Part shown: positions 1 to 8,678 of the stretch, piece after piece | Numbering within the stretch: the stretch's first letter is position 1 | Layout of the letters: the number at the start of each line of letters is the position of its first letter | DNA from: an uncultured Alphaproteobacteria bacterium | GTDB taxonomy: Bacteria; Pseudomonadota; Alphaproteobacteria; Rickettsiales; UBA1997 | Length of the DNA stretch: 22,336 bases | Direction: 5' to 3' | NCBI GenBank assembly: GCA_903898475.1 | Contig: CAIUFU010000024.1 | Location: forward strand, 1-22,336 | The notes under the pieces: generated by a model | Told to the model about the DNA's origin: nothing | Database searches by the model: none | Seen by the model: the letters and a program-made list of their open reading frames with translations, nothing else | Translations under genes and position numbers: made by a program

Positions 1-92
1 ACTTTGGAAGAACTGCGAGAGAAAGCTCTCCACCTCTCTCGCAATGATTGAATTGGCGTTTGTGAGGTTGTTGCTTGTTCGGTAAGAAAGAC

Positions 93-1091
93 TTAGGACG
101 GGTTCTTAGAAGCCGCACCAACTAGAACATCGCCCAGACCGGAAGAGATGAGAATTTGATTTACTTTTGCTGCAGGAATGTAGGTGTCGATGGTGGTTTG
201 GCGCGCTCTGCCGATTGATTCGGCGATGCCTTGAACTTTTGGAGTTAGGTTGGGAATAACTAATTCTACATTCGCTCTTTCTACCTGACGACTATATTTG
301 GCATCGTAAGCTTTGATGGCGCTACCATGTTTATTATACATGCTAATTACAGCGGCAGATTCTTCTGCTGTTACTCCGGTGGTTAATCGATCTTCGTATA
401 AACCAAATAGTTGGCTTTCAAAATAGCGACGTTTGGCAAGACCCGGAAGTTGATTTTTGTTAGTGCGATAACGGATTTGGTACCATGCTTCTGGTCTGTC
501 ATCATTCCAAAGTGCCTTTTTCAAGGCGCTACCGAGAGTGCCTTTACCGCCATTGAAGACAATTGAGAATAAAGCTAGGCGTTCGTAAGAGTTTTTAATT
601 ATAGAATCTGATGGAAGGTTAGAATCTTGGCGAATCCATTCATCAATTTTCTTTTCGTAGATTGTATCAGCCATCTGATCGAAAGCTCTATCCATCTCTG
701 CAGCATCATCAAAAGCAAATTTAGCAGAAGAATCTCCTGAGCGCGCAGCCATAATTTGATTCAACCTCGCTTGAAGACTAGTGGCAGTTTGGTAAGAACT
801 ATTTTCTGCCACGGCGGATCTAACATCTTGTCGGAAATCAGAATCCGGTTTTATACCTACATTTGTATATTTCCCAAACATCCAACCTATTGCAAACTCT
901 CTCCCTTCTTCTTTTCTTATATCTATACCAATTCCAATAGTAGGATCTCCATCTTCAGAGATTATATTTCCCTGCTTATCTTTTATGGTTAAATCAAAAT
1001 AAACCTCTTCACGCGGCTCTTCCATTTTTTTGAGTATGGAGCGGCGTAAAGACGTATAAGTGGCGGCGTTGATTTCTTGAAATTCTAGCAT
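93..1091 (-). CDS. lysozyme-like (GH24/T4-lysozyme-type) protein
   Basis: The protein has 332 residues and is probably a muramidase that cuts peptidoglycan. Residues 24-57 resemble the active-site region of T4-type lysozymes: acidic residues at 24-29, then D47-G-D-P-T51-I-G-I-G-I-D57, matching the Glu...Asp...Thr-Ile-Gly-Ile-Gly pattern. Residues 203-222 (W-Y-Q-I-R-Y ... L-P-G-L-A-K-R-R) resemble the C-terminal 'GL-RR' helix of phage GH24 lysozymes. I see no signal peptide or membrane segment, so export would need a holin, a secretion system or lysis. It is longer than a phage endolysin (about 160 residues), and the middle and the last 100 residues are unassigned. The ATG has a GAGG about 9 nt upstream. 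It lies 26 nt downstream of the secreted-protein gene on the same strand, so the two are probably co-transcribed. The exact Glu equivalent and the activity are inferred. Confidence 0.55.
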   Translation of the reverse strand: MLEFQEINAATYTSLRRSILKKMEEPREEVYFDLTIKDKQGNIISEDGDPTIGIGIDIRKEEGREFAIGWMFGKYTNVGIKPDSDFRQDVRSAVAENSSYQTATSLQARLNQIMAARSGDSSAKFAFDDAAEMDRAFDQMADTIYEKKIDEWIRQDSNLPSDSIIKNSYERLALFSIVFNGGKGTLGSALKKALWNDDRPEAWYQIRYRTNKNQLPGLAKRRYFESQLFGLYEDRLTTGVTAEESAAVISMYNKHGSAIKAYDAKYSRQVERANVELVIPNLTPKVQGIAESIGRARQTTIDTYIPAAKVNQILISSGLGDVLVGAASKNPS

Positions 1092-1117
1092 GGTGAATAC
1101 CTCGTTTTTTGGTTTAG

Positions 1118-1963
1118 TTATTTGGTTGGATTTGAATTCTTTGAGTTGGAAGTTGGTGAATTGGAAATGTTTAAAGCAGTTTTGTTTTTCCGTGCGTATT
1201 CATCCCAAATTCTTCGTGCAGCCTTTTTGACAATTTTGGTTCTGAGAGGAGTTAGGCTTATGGTGCATATAGGATATACAGCAAAAGCATCCGTCCGAAC
1301 CATGCCAGGATCTCCTATATAAAAATGGTCGTAGTTATGCCACATGGTTTGAAATGGCTTTCCTTTATATAAAAAGAAATGACAACGATTTGCTATAGAA
1401 CTGTGAGAGTTATAACCATCTGAAACAATAGATGGAACTGCATCGCTAACATAGCAAGACCAATCCTCTTCCATATGGTTGCTAAATTTTAACTGCACTA
1501 TCTCTTCATTTTTGCCATCCTGATTGAGGTCAAGTTGAGTCTTGCGTAATACTGCTTTTGCTGAAACTGACTTAAATCTTTCTTCATAATTGGTGACCTC
1601 TTTTAACCATCTTTCAGATTTAATATATTTTGTAAAATCTTCCCGCGGAATATCTTGCCACTGAGGTGAAGTGAAATCCTTATACCTTTCTGGAATAACA
1701 AACTCTACATTCTCTGCAAAACCACTTTCTGTAAATCTTTTATTTTCTGGCTCATCAAGAATTCTTGCTGCAACTCGACACAATTCATTTTGGTCATCAG
1801 GCAAATAAGGCTCGCGACTTTTAACATAAAATGACTTAGTTTTCTGCGCTGACTTTTTTGGCTTAGATTCTGATTTTACCTCTTCCGCAAAGGACGAGTT
1901 AAAAAATAAAACAGTAAAAATTGTGAGTGCGAGAGTAAGAATTGTTTTAGAAGATTTCGTCAT
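1118..1963 (-). CDS. secreted protein of unknown function
   Basis: The 281-residue protein begins with a clear Sec signal peptide: K-rich start, hydrophobic core at residues 8-21, and a likely signal peptidase I site after S-S-F-A (about residue 26). The mature protein starts with a Lys/Ser/Glu-rich linker (27-45). Near residue 145 there is L-D-L-N-Q-D-G-K-N-E-E, which looks like a single calcium-binding EF-hand or dockerin-type loop. There are several Cys that could form disulfides in the periplasm. The C-terminus is low-complexity Ser/Asn/Pro. I do not recognise the family. It is the first gene of a probable two-gene unit with the lysozyme-like gene downstream, so a role linked to the cell wall or to that enzyme is possible but unproven. 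No strong ribosome-binding site is visible before the ATG. Confidence 0.6.
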   Translation of the reverse strand: MTKSSKTILTLALTIFTVLFFNSSFAEEVKSESKPKKSAQKTKSFYVKSREPYLPDDQNELCRVAARILDEPENKRFTESGFAENVEFVIPERYKDFTSPQWQDIPREDFTKYIKSERWLKEVTNYEERFKSVSAKAVLRKTQLDLNQDGKNEEIVQLKFSNHMEEDWSCYVSDAVPSIVSDGYNSHSSIANRCHFFLYKGKPFQTMWHNYDHFYIGDPGMVRTDAFAVYPICTISLTPLRTKIVKKAARRIWDEYARKNKTALNISNSPTSNSKNSNPTK

Positions 1964-2051
1964 TTTATGTTTTTCGTTGTTGGTGATTTGAGGAAGCGGT
2001 TTCTGGTTAAATTTCTGTTTTCTTTTTTACAAAGAAATTCTCCGCAGTTGC

Positions 2052-2357
2052 TCAATTTGACATCGGCACTCTATTGCCCAAGTCATCAAACACAGCGAGT
2101 CCAACGCTAGACTGAGTGATTCCAGCGGCATCTTTGTATCTGGAGCAGAAAGTTGCTGCCATGAATTCTTTGCCACTTATTGGATCAACGTAAGCCACAG
2201 GAGCTGCGGCAGAAGTTACAGGAAGAGAATCGTGAAGTGGTTGAAATTCTAAAATTTCACCTTTGGCGTTAAAGCGCGCCACCACATATTGGTCGGTGAT
2301 TGTGATATCAGCCCAGAAAATGATCTTGATTTGAAGCCAACTAGATATTTTGGGCAA
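2052..2357 (-). pseudogene. probable C-terminal remnant of an unknown gene
   Basis: The reading frame encodes about 100 residues ending in a plausible natural C-terminus (F-D-D-L-G-N-R-V-P-M-S-N). It has no ATG near its 5' end: only a TTG at 2357, with the frame open for about 20 more codons up to a stop near 2415-2417. The composition looks protein-like (V-V-A-R-F-N-A-K-G-E-I-L-E-F, then G-K-E-F-M-A-A-T-F). I do not recognise the family. The missing start and its position against the dnaE 5' end suggest a truncated gene, but it could be a small real gene with a TTG start or a chance frame. If it is not coding, 1964-2443 is a 480-nt region with no other gene that I can see. Confidence 0.35.
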
Positions 2358-2443
2358 TATTGAAAACCAAAATATTTGGTTGCGCTTCGCAAAAAAACCA
2401 CAATTCTGCCCCGCTTAATTTTTCCCCAAATTTTCCACCCAAA

Positions 2444-4936
2444 ATGTTCATTCCTCTTCGCAACCACACAACTTATTCGCTGTGTAAAGGTGCCATTAAA
2501 ATTCCTGAAATTGTTGAGCGCGCTGGCGCTTACAAACTTCCGGCTCTCGGCATTATGGATTGTCAAAATCTTTTTGCTGCTTTGGAGTTTTCTTCCGCCT
2601 GCAAAAAAGCCGGAATTCAGCCAATTTTGGGCTGTGAAATGTTGATTAATTTTGACGATGGCACGCGCAAAAATATGTCGAATGCCGACATCGAAAACTC
2701 TCTCGCCTTGCTGCCCTTGATTGCACACAATCAACAAGGCTACGAAAATTTAATGTATTTGGTCAGCCATTCTTTTTTGAATCGCCAAAGCGGCATTTCG
2801 CCACACATTACTTTTGATTTGCTCAAAGAAAAATCTGCCGGATTAATTGCTCTTTCTGGTGGCGTTGAAGGACCGATTGGCAAGCTTTTAGCTGAAGACC
2901 AAGATAAAAAAGTTGCCGATTTAATCAGCGAATTCTCACAAATTTTTCCAAGTAATTTCTACATCGAAATCACTCGCCACAAAACAAAAGCAGAAGAAAA
3001 ACTCGAAGCAAAATTTATTGAACTCGCCTTCAAACACTCTCTGCCGCTGGTTGCAACTAATGACGTTTATTTTTTAACGCGCGAAATGCACGAGGCGCAA
3101 GACATTCTAACTTGCGTTGGGCAAGGCAGATTTTTCTTTGACGCTGATCGCAAAAAAATTTCCGAGGAACAATATTTTAAAAACCAAACCGAGCTTGAAG
3201 CCTTATTTAGCGACATTCCAGAAGCTATTGAAAACACCGTAAATATCGCAAAAAAATGTCACGTGATGGCATTTGAACGCCCGCCAACTTTGCCGAAATT
3301 TAGTAATGAAATTGGTTTTGACGAAGCTGAAGAATTAAAAAAACAATCAAGTGAAGGCTTGCGAATCAGGCTTGCGCGCAAATTTGCTCTTGAAGAAACT
3401 TTCGCCTCAAAACAAAAAGAAATTGAAGTTGAATATTTTGCCCGCCTCGATTTTGAGCTTTCGGTGATTTTAAAAATGAACTTCTCGGGATATTTCTTAA
3501 TCGTATCTGACTTCATTAAATGGGCTAAAAATAACGACATTCCGGTTGGCCCCGGAAGAGGCTCGGGCGCTGGTTCAATTGTTGCTTGGTCATTACAAAT
3601 TACCGATCTTGATCCAATTCGTTTCGGCCTACTTTTCGAGCGTTTTTTGAATCCAGATCGTGTCTCAATGCCCGATTTTGATATCGACTTTTGTCAATCA
3701 CGTCGCGACGAAGTAATTGACTATGTACAGTCAAAGTATGGCAAAGATTATGTTGCTCAAATTATTACTTTTGGAAAATTGCAAGCCCGCGCGGTGTTGA
3801 AAGACGTGGGTCGCGTGCTGCAAATGCCTTACAATCAAGTGGATCGAATTTGCAAATTGATTCCCTTCAACGCCATCGAAGCCGTAACTTTAGAAAAGGC
3901 GATCGAGATGGATAAAGACTTGCAGCAAGCAATTCGCGAAGATCCACAAGTTACCAAATTAGTTGACATTGGGCTAAAACTTGAAGGCCTAAATCGTCAC
4001 GCCTCAACTCACGCAGCCGGCGTGGTTATTGGCGACAAGCCACTTCACGAAATTTGCGCCCTCTACAATGACGAAGGCTCAACCATGCCCGCTGTAGGCT
4101 ATTCAATGAAATATGCTGAGAATGCCGGATTGGTAAAATTCGACTTTTTGGGACTAAAAACCCTCACGACAATTTTTGAAACCGTGAAGCTAATTGAAAA
4201 AACTCGCGGCATTAAAATTGATATTACCAACCTAAAACTCGACGACGCTGAAACCTTCCGCATGCTTGGCACGGGAGACTCCATCGGCGTTTTCCAAATC
4301 GAGTCTTCGGGAATGAGGTCGGTGCTGCGCCAAATGAAAGCCGATAAAATTGAAGATATTATCGCCCTGATTTCGCTTTATCGCCCGGGCCCGATGGATA
4401 ACATTCCAACCTACATTCGCCGCAAACATGGTGAGGAAAAAATTGTTTATCCGCATCCGCTTTTGGAAGTTTGTTTGAAAGAAACTTACGGCGTAATTGT
4501 TTACCAAGAACAAGTAATGGAAATTGCCAAAGTTCTTGCCGGATACAGCCTTGGAGCTGCAGATTTGCTGCGTCGCGCTATGGGTAAAAAAATTAAAGAA
4601 GAAATGGATCAACAGCGCGCAATTTTCACGCAGGGCGCGATGAAAAATGGTGTGCCAGAAAAACAAGCCGGAGAAATTTTTGACCTCGTAGATAAATTTG
4701 CCGGCTACGGTTTTAACAAATCACACGCCGCGGCATACGCTTTGATTTCTTACCAAACCGCTTATTTGCGCGCGCATTTTCTGCCGGAGTTTTTGACGGC
4801 TTCAATCAATCTCGAAATCGATAATACCGACAAAATTAACATCTTTTTGCAAGTGGCAAAAAGCCACGGCATTCCTGTTTTGGCGCCGAATTTGAATGAG
4901 AGTGAGGCATATTTTAGTGTGGAGAGAGTGAATTAA
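2444..4936 (+). CDS. dnaE: DNA polymerase III alpha subunit, C-terminally truncated
   Basis: This is the replicative polymerase subunit, but only 830 residues against about 1,150 usual. It starts with the PHP domain (residues 1 to about 270; M-F-I-P-L-R-N-H-T-T-Y-S). The polymerase palm follows, with catalytic Asp in P-D411-F-D413-I-D-F and a third Asp at D567 (K-F-D-F-L-G-L-K-T-L). The fingers motifs S-L-Y-R-P-G-P-M-D-N-I-P and the G-Y-G-F-N-K-S-H-A-A-A-Y-A region are intact. The frame ends just after the conserved P-N-L-N-E-S-E-A-Y-F-S-V-E, so the C-terminal helix-hairpin-helix, OB-fold, beta-clamp-binding and tau-binding parts are missing. No continuation exists in the other frames before mfd. 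I chose the ATG at 2444 because homology begins there; the frame is open upstream to a TTG at 2360, but those 28 residues look non-coding. It is either a split or shortened gene, or a recently broken copy. Confidence 0.9.
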   Translation: MFIPLRNHTTYSLCKGAIKIPEIVERAGAYKLPALGIMDCQNLFAALEFSSACKKAGIQPILGCEMLINFDDGTRKNMSNADIENSLALLPLIAHNQQGYENLMYLVSHSFLNRQSGISPHITFDLLKEKSAGLIALSGGVEGPIGKLLAEDQDKKVADLISEFSQIFPSNFYIEITRHKTKAEEKLEAKFIELAFKHSLPLVATNDVYFLTREMHEAQDILTCVGQGRFFFDADRKKISEEQYFKNQTELEALFSDIPEAIENTVNIAKKCHVMAFERPPTLPKFSNEIGFDEAEELKKQSSEGLRIRLARKFALEETFASKQKEIEVEYFARLDFELSVILKMNFSGYFLIVSDFIKWAKNNDIPVGPGRGSGAGSIVAWSLQITDLDPIRFGLLFERFLNPDRVSMPDFDIDFCQSRRDEVIDYVQSKYGKDYVAQIITFGKLQARAVLKDVGRVLQMPYNQVDRICKLIPFNAIEAVTLEKAIEMDKDLQQAIREDPQVTKLVDIGLKLEGLNRHASTHAAGVVIGDKPLHEICALYNDEGSTMPAVGYSMKYAENAGLVKFDFLGLKTLTTIFETVKLIEKTRGIKIDITNLKLDDAETFRMLGTGDSIGVFQIESSGMRSVLRQMKADKIEDIIALISLYRPGPMDNIPTYIRRKHGEEKIVYPHPLLEVCLKETYGVIVYQEQVMEIAKVLAGYSLGAADLLRRAMGKKIKEEMDQQRAIFTQGAMKNGVPEKQAGEIFDLVDKFAGYGFNKSHAAAYALISYQTAYLRAHFLPEFLTASINLEIDNTDKINIFLQVAKSHGIPVLAPNLNESEAYFSVERVN

Positions 4937-4967
4937 ATTAGCCTGACCGCACACAACACACACCCAA

Positions 4968-5040
4968 GTCATGCTGAGCCTGTCGAAGCATGATTCAAGG
5001 TACCGAGGCCTGAATCATGCTTCGACAGGCTCAGCATGAC
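4968..5040. repeat. perfect 30-bp inverted repeat (palindromic intergenic element)
   Basis: The arms 4968-4997 and 5011-5040 are perfect reverse complements of 30 nt around a 13-nt loop that contains GGTACC. The arm begins GTCATGCTGAGCCTGTCGAA, a sequence type that recurs as REP-like intergenic palindromes in many bacterial genomes. It begins 31 nt after the dnaE stop and ends 23 nt before the mfd start. It could act as a transcript hairpin or weak terminator, but no clear T-run follows. Confidence 0.95.
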
Positions 5041-5063
5041 ATCAAAAATAATTTCTTCCCCAA

Positions 5064-8000
5064 ATGGACTACAAAATAAAACTCTCCCAACTTCGCGAAT
5101 CATGCGTTCTCGTAAAAACTCCCGCTGATGCTCAAGGATTTTTAACCGCGGAAATCGCCAAAAATTTTACCGATTCTGACATTGTTTTTGTTGCCGAAAA
5201 CGACTCAGAAATGGATCTCATCCAAAAACAAATTAGTTTTTTTGCACCTCACCTCGAAGTACTAAACTTCTACGCTTGGGACTGTTTGCCTTATGATCGC
5301 GCTTCACCAAAACAGGCGATTTTATCTAATCGCATCAAGGCACTTTATCGCCTTGCGACGCGCGGAAAAAATCAGAAATTTTTTATCATCACTTCAGTAA
5401 ATTCACTTTTACAAAAAACCATCGCGCCCACACAAATCAACGATTTGGGGCTGTATTTACAAGTTGGCAGCAAAATTTCTTTGCCACAAATTGCCGAATT
5501 TTTAACAGCCAAAGGATATTCGCGTGAGGCTTGCGCCAACAATGTGGGCGAGTTTGCGGTGCGCGGTGGAATTGTTGACGTGGTGATGCAGCAAGCTTTT
5601 GATTTAATCGGCTACCGCATTGATTTTTTTGGCAATGAAGTTGAATCAATCAAGGCCTTTGACCCAATCACCCAAATCACGCAGGAAGCGCTCAAAAGCT
5701 TAGAAATTTTGCCAGCATCCGAAGTAATAATGAGCAAAAATACCGTTGAGAATTTTCGCCAAAAATATCGCCAAACTTTTGGCGCCGCGGTTGACGACCA
5801 ACTTTACAGCGCAATTTCTGAAATGCGCGGATACGCGGGAATGGAGCATTGGCTGCCATTTTTCTACAGTGAAAATTTAGTAAGTTTTTTTGATTACCTA
5901 AAAAATCCTGTCGCATTTTTTGACGATAAAATTTTTGCCGCAGCCCAAAATCAAAGCGATTTAATTCAAGAATATTACCAAGCGCGAGTCGCTGAACTCA
6001 AGATTCGCGACGGTTCAATTTATAGTCCAGTTGCACCCGAGCTGCTTTATTTTTCAGCTGCGGAACTACGAAAAAATTTAGAAAAAAATATCACAATTCG
6101 TTTTAACCAATTTGAAGTTTCTGAAAAAGACAGCCGAATTTTAGATTTAGAAATCAAGCCGATGCCAGATTTTGCGCTGGCTGGTCGCACCAACACGCGT
6201 GACCCAATCGAGTTGATGAATGAATTTATTTTAAGTAATTCTGGCGCAAAAAACGTGACGATTGCTTGCCTCACTGAAAGCTTTCGCGATCGCATTACTA
6301 AAGTTTTTTTCGACTACGGAATTACCTCGCAAGAAATCACAAAATTTTCTGACACCCACAATGTAAAACGTGGCAAAGCGGCAATCTGCGTGCTGCCAAT
6401 GCATTTTGGATTTTACACTTCCGACACCATGTTAATTGGTGAACAGGCAATTTTTGGCGAAAAAGTTCTGCGCAAAAAAAATAATAAAGCAGCGTCGCAA
6501 AGATTAATTGATGAAGGTTTGAGCATTCAGTTGGGCGAGCTGGTGGTACATCGCGATCACGGTATCGGCAAGTTTGACGGCATTCACCTGATCGCAGCTG
6601 GCGGCATTAAAACCGACATGATTAAAATTTTGTACGGCGCTGGCGACACGCTATTTGTGCCGGTTGACGACATTAATTTAATTTCTCGTTACGGCGCGGA
6701 TAATCCGCTAATTCAGCTTGATCGTTTGGGTGCGGGTGCGTGGAAAAATCGCAAAGATAAAGTCAGAAAAAGAATTAAAGTTGCCGCCGAAGAACTCTTA
6801 AAAATCGCCGCAGCGCGCCATTTAAAAAAAGCGCCAATTTTTGTTGCCGACCAACATTTTTACGACGAATTCAAATTAAAATTCGGCTTTGTTGAAACCG
6901 AAGATCAAGCCAAAGCAATTGACGAAGTTGAAGAAGATTTGCGCAAAGGCTCACCAATGGATCGCTTAATTTGTGGCGATGTGGGATTTGGCAAAACCGA
7001 AGTTGCTTTGCGCGCGGCTGCTACTGTTGCAGGCTCTCCCGGCAAAACTCAAATTGCTCTTGTCGCACCAACCACCCTTTTAGTTCGCCAACATTACAAA
7101 AATTTTGTTAAAAGATTTGCCGGAACTGACATTAAAATTGCTCAACTCTCAAGACTTGTCACCGCTACTGACGCCAAAAAAATTCGCCAAGATTTAGAAA
7201 GAGGTGACGTGCAAATTGTCATTGGCACACACGCACTTTTGCAAAAAACTATTAAATTTAGAAATCTCGGCCTCGTAATTATTGACGAGGAGCAGCATTT
7301 CGGCGTGGCGCAAAAAGAGCGTTTGAAAGAGCTACGCAACGAAGTTCACATTTTGACACTTTCAGCAACGCCAATTCCGCGCACTTTGCAAATGTCGTTA
7401 ACCGGCGTTAAAGATTTGAGTTTGATTTCAACGCCTCCGCTTGATCGCTTGGCGGTGCGCAATTTTGTGATGCCTTACGATTCGGTGATTGTGCGCGAGG
7501 CGGTGCTGCGCGAGCATAATCGGGGTGGACGCGTATTTTTTGTGGTGCCAAGAATTCGCGATATTGAAGAGATGGAACCGCGTTTAAAAATTTTGCTACC
7601 CGAAATTAAAATCGCTCACGGACATGGTCAAATGCCAGCCGCCCAGCTTGATAAAATTATGAATGATTTTGCTGATGGCAAAATCGACATGCTGCTTTCA
7701 ACAACAATTGTTGAATCGGGAATCGATATTTCTGACGCCAATACCATGATTATTTATAAGCCTGAAATGTTTGGGCTGGCGCAGCTTTATCAAATTCGCG
7801 GTCGCGTTGGTCGCGGCAAGGTTCGCGCTTACGCTTATTTCATGCTCGATCATCGCAAAAAAACCTCAGAAGATTCGCGCAAGAAATTGGAAGTGATGCA
7901 AAATCTCGATTCACTGGGCATTGGTTTTACCATCGCTTCTCATGATATGGATATTCGCGGCAGTGGAAATTTGCTTGGAGATGAGCAATCAGGTCACGTT

Positions 8001-8555
8001 CGCGAAACTGGTGTGGAGCTTTACCAACAAATGCTTCTTGAGACGATTGAAGAATTAAAAAATGCCAACCCACAAAGCAAAACAACTGCTGACCAAACGC
8101 TGGAAACTGATTATTCGGTGCAAATTAAACTCGGAATTTCGCTGCTAATTCCGGAAGATTACATGCAGGATTTAAGCCTGCGCATGAGCTTCTACAAAAA
8201 AATTGCGACAATTAAAAATGACGGCGATCAGGAGAATTTAATCAACGAAATGACTGATCGTTTTGGTAAAGTTCCGTTAGAAATTTTAAACCTGATGGAA
8301 ATTGCTAAACTGAAATCTCTTTGCAAAAAACTTGGTGTGGAAAAATTGGAAGCAGCATCTGAAGGAATTTTAATCAGCTTTAAAGACAATAAATTCGCAG
8401 CTCCCGACAATTTATTGCAACTGGTTTTTGCCAGCAAAAATAAAATTAAAATTCACGTGGGACAAAAAATTCTTTTCATTTGTGATGTGAAATCTCCGAG
8501 CTTAAAGATTTCAGCAGCGCAAAATGTTTTAACTCAATTGCAAAAATTGCTGTAG
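5064..8555 (+). CDS. mfd: transcription-repair coupling factor
   Basis: The 1,163-residue protein has the full length of the family. Mfd binds RNA polymerase stalled at DNA damage, pushes it off with its ATP-driven translocase and recruits UvrA. In order there are: the UvrB-homology N-terminus with Y-A-W-D-C-L-P-Y-D-R; the RNA-polymerase-interacting domain beginning near residue 490 (L-V-V-H-R-D-H-G-I-G-K-F); Walker A G-D-V-G-F-G-K644-T-E; the DEEQ box D741-E-E-Q-H-F-G-V; L-S-A-T-P-I-P-R-T-L-Q-M; V-E-S-G-I-D-I-S-D; and the Q-I-R-G-R-V-G-R-G motif. The C-terminal TRCF domain follows. The frame is uninterrupted. The start is ATG with no clear Shine-Dalgarno site. It is flanked on both sides by palindromic repeats, so it may be its own transcription unit or follow dnaE. 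Confidence 0.97.
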   Translation: MDYKIKLSQLRESCVLVKTPADAQGFLTAEIAKNFTDSDIVFVAENDSEMDLIQKQISFFAPHLEVLNFYAWDCLPYDRASPKQAILSNRIKALYRLATRGKNQKFFIITSVNSLLQKTIAPTQINDLGLYLQVGSKISLPQIAEFLTAKGYSREACANNVGEFAVRGGIVDVVMQQAFDLIGYRIDFFGNEVESIKAFDPITQITQEALKSLEILPASEVIMSKNTVENFRQKYRQTFGAAVDDQLYSAISEMRGYAGMEHWLPFFYSENLVSFFDYLKNPVAFFDDKIFAAAQNQSDLIQEYYQARVAELKIRDGSIYSPVAPELLYFSAAELRKNLEKNITIRFNQFEVSEKDSRILDLEIKPMPDFALAGRTNTRDPIELMNEFILSNSGAKNVTIACLTESFRDRITKVFFDYGITSQEITKFSDTHNVKRGKAAICVLPMHFGFYTSDTMLIGEQAIFGEKVLRKKNNKAASQRLIDEGLSIQLGELVVHRDHGIGKFDGIHLIAAGGIKTDMIKILYGAGDTLFVPVDDINLISRYGADNPLIQLDRLGAGAWKNRKDKVRKRIKVAAEELLKIAAARHLKKAPIFVADQHFYDEFKLKFGFVETEDQAKAIDEVEEDLRKGSPMDRLICGDVGFGKTEVALRAAATVAGSPGKTQIALVAPTTLLVRQHYKNFVKRFAGTDIKIAQLSRLVTATDAKKIRQDLERGDVQIVIGTHALLQKTIKFRNLGLVIIDEEQHFGVAQKERLKELRNEVHILTLSATPIPRTLQMSLTGVKDLSLISTPPLDRLAVRNFVMPYDSVIVREAVLREHNRGGRVFFVVPRIRDIEEMEPRLKILLPEIKIAHGHGQMPAAQLDKIMNDFADGKIDMLLSTTIVESGIDISDANTMIIYKPEMFGLAQLYQIRGRVGRGKVRAYAYFMLDHRKKTSEDSRKKLEVMQNLDSLGIGFTIASHDMDIRGSGNLLGDEQSGHVRETGVELYQQMLLETIEELKNANPQSKTTADQTLETDYSVQIKLGISLLIPEDYMQDLSLRMSFYKKIATIKNDGDQENLINEMTDRFGKVPLEILNLMEIAKLKSLCKKLGVEKLEAASEGILISFKDNKFAAPDNLLQLVFASKNKIKIHVGQKILFICDVKSPSLKISAAQNVLTQLQKLL

Positions 8556-8563
8556 CCCTCCGC

Positions 8564-8665
8564 GTCACCCCGTCGAATGACGGGGTCTACAGAGCCGAAG
8601 ATACAGAAGTAAAAATAAAACTCTGAACTTGTAACACCATGGACCCCGTCATTCGACGGGGTGAC
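8564..8665. repeat. nested palindromic element (24-bp inverted repeat, each arm itself a hairpin)
   Basis: The arms 8564-8587 and 8642-8665 are perfect 24-nt reverse complements separated by 54 nt. Each arm also folds on itself: ACCCCGTC and GACGGGGT form an 8-bp stem with a 4-nt loop. It starts 8 nt after the mfd stop, so it may serve as an mfd transcript end, although no T-run follows. The spacer contains no recognisable gene. The same CCCCGTC-GAAT-GACGGGG core is common as intergenic repeats in alphaproteobacteria. Confidence 0.9.
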
Positions 8666-8678
8666 ACTGAACGTAAGA

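Noticed and set aside
15..42. hairpin GCGAGAGA/TCTCTCGC as terminator of the lysozyme-like gene
   Set aside because: No T-run follows on the minus strand, and an alternative overlapping hairpin competes with it.
2360..2443. 28-residue N-terminal extension of dnaE from a TTG
   Set aside because: PHP-domain homology begins at the ATG at 2444, and the extension overlaps the remnant on the other strand.
2249..2737. 162-residue minus-strand frame over the dnaE start
   Set aside because: It mirrors the PHP domain of dnaE on the other strand and shows no family motif.
4232..4666. 144-residue minus-strand frame within dnaE
   Set aside because: It is a shadow of the conserved polymerase palm and fingers; composition is unlike a normal protein.
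4900..5064. split intein at the dnaE break, as in cyanobacteria
   Set aside because: The sequence after S-V-E reads R-V-N and stops; no intein Cys start or splicing motif is present.
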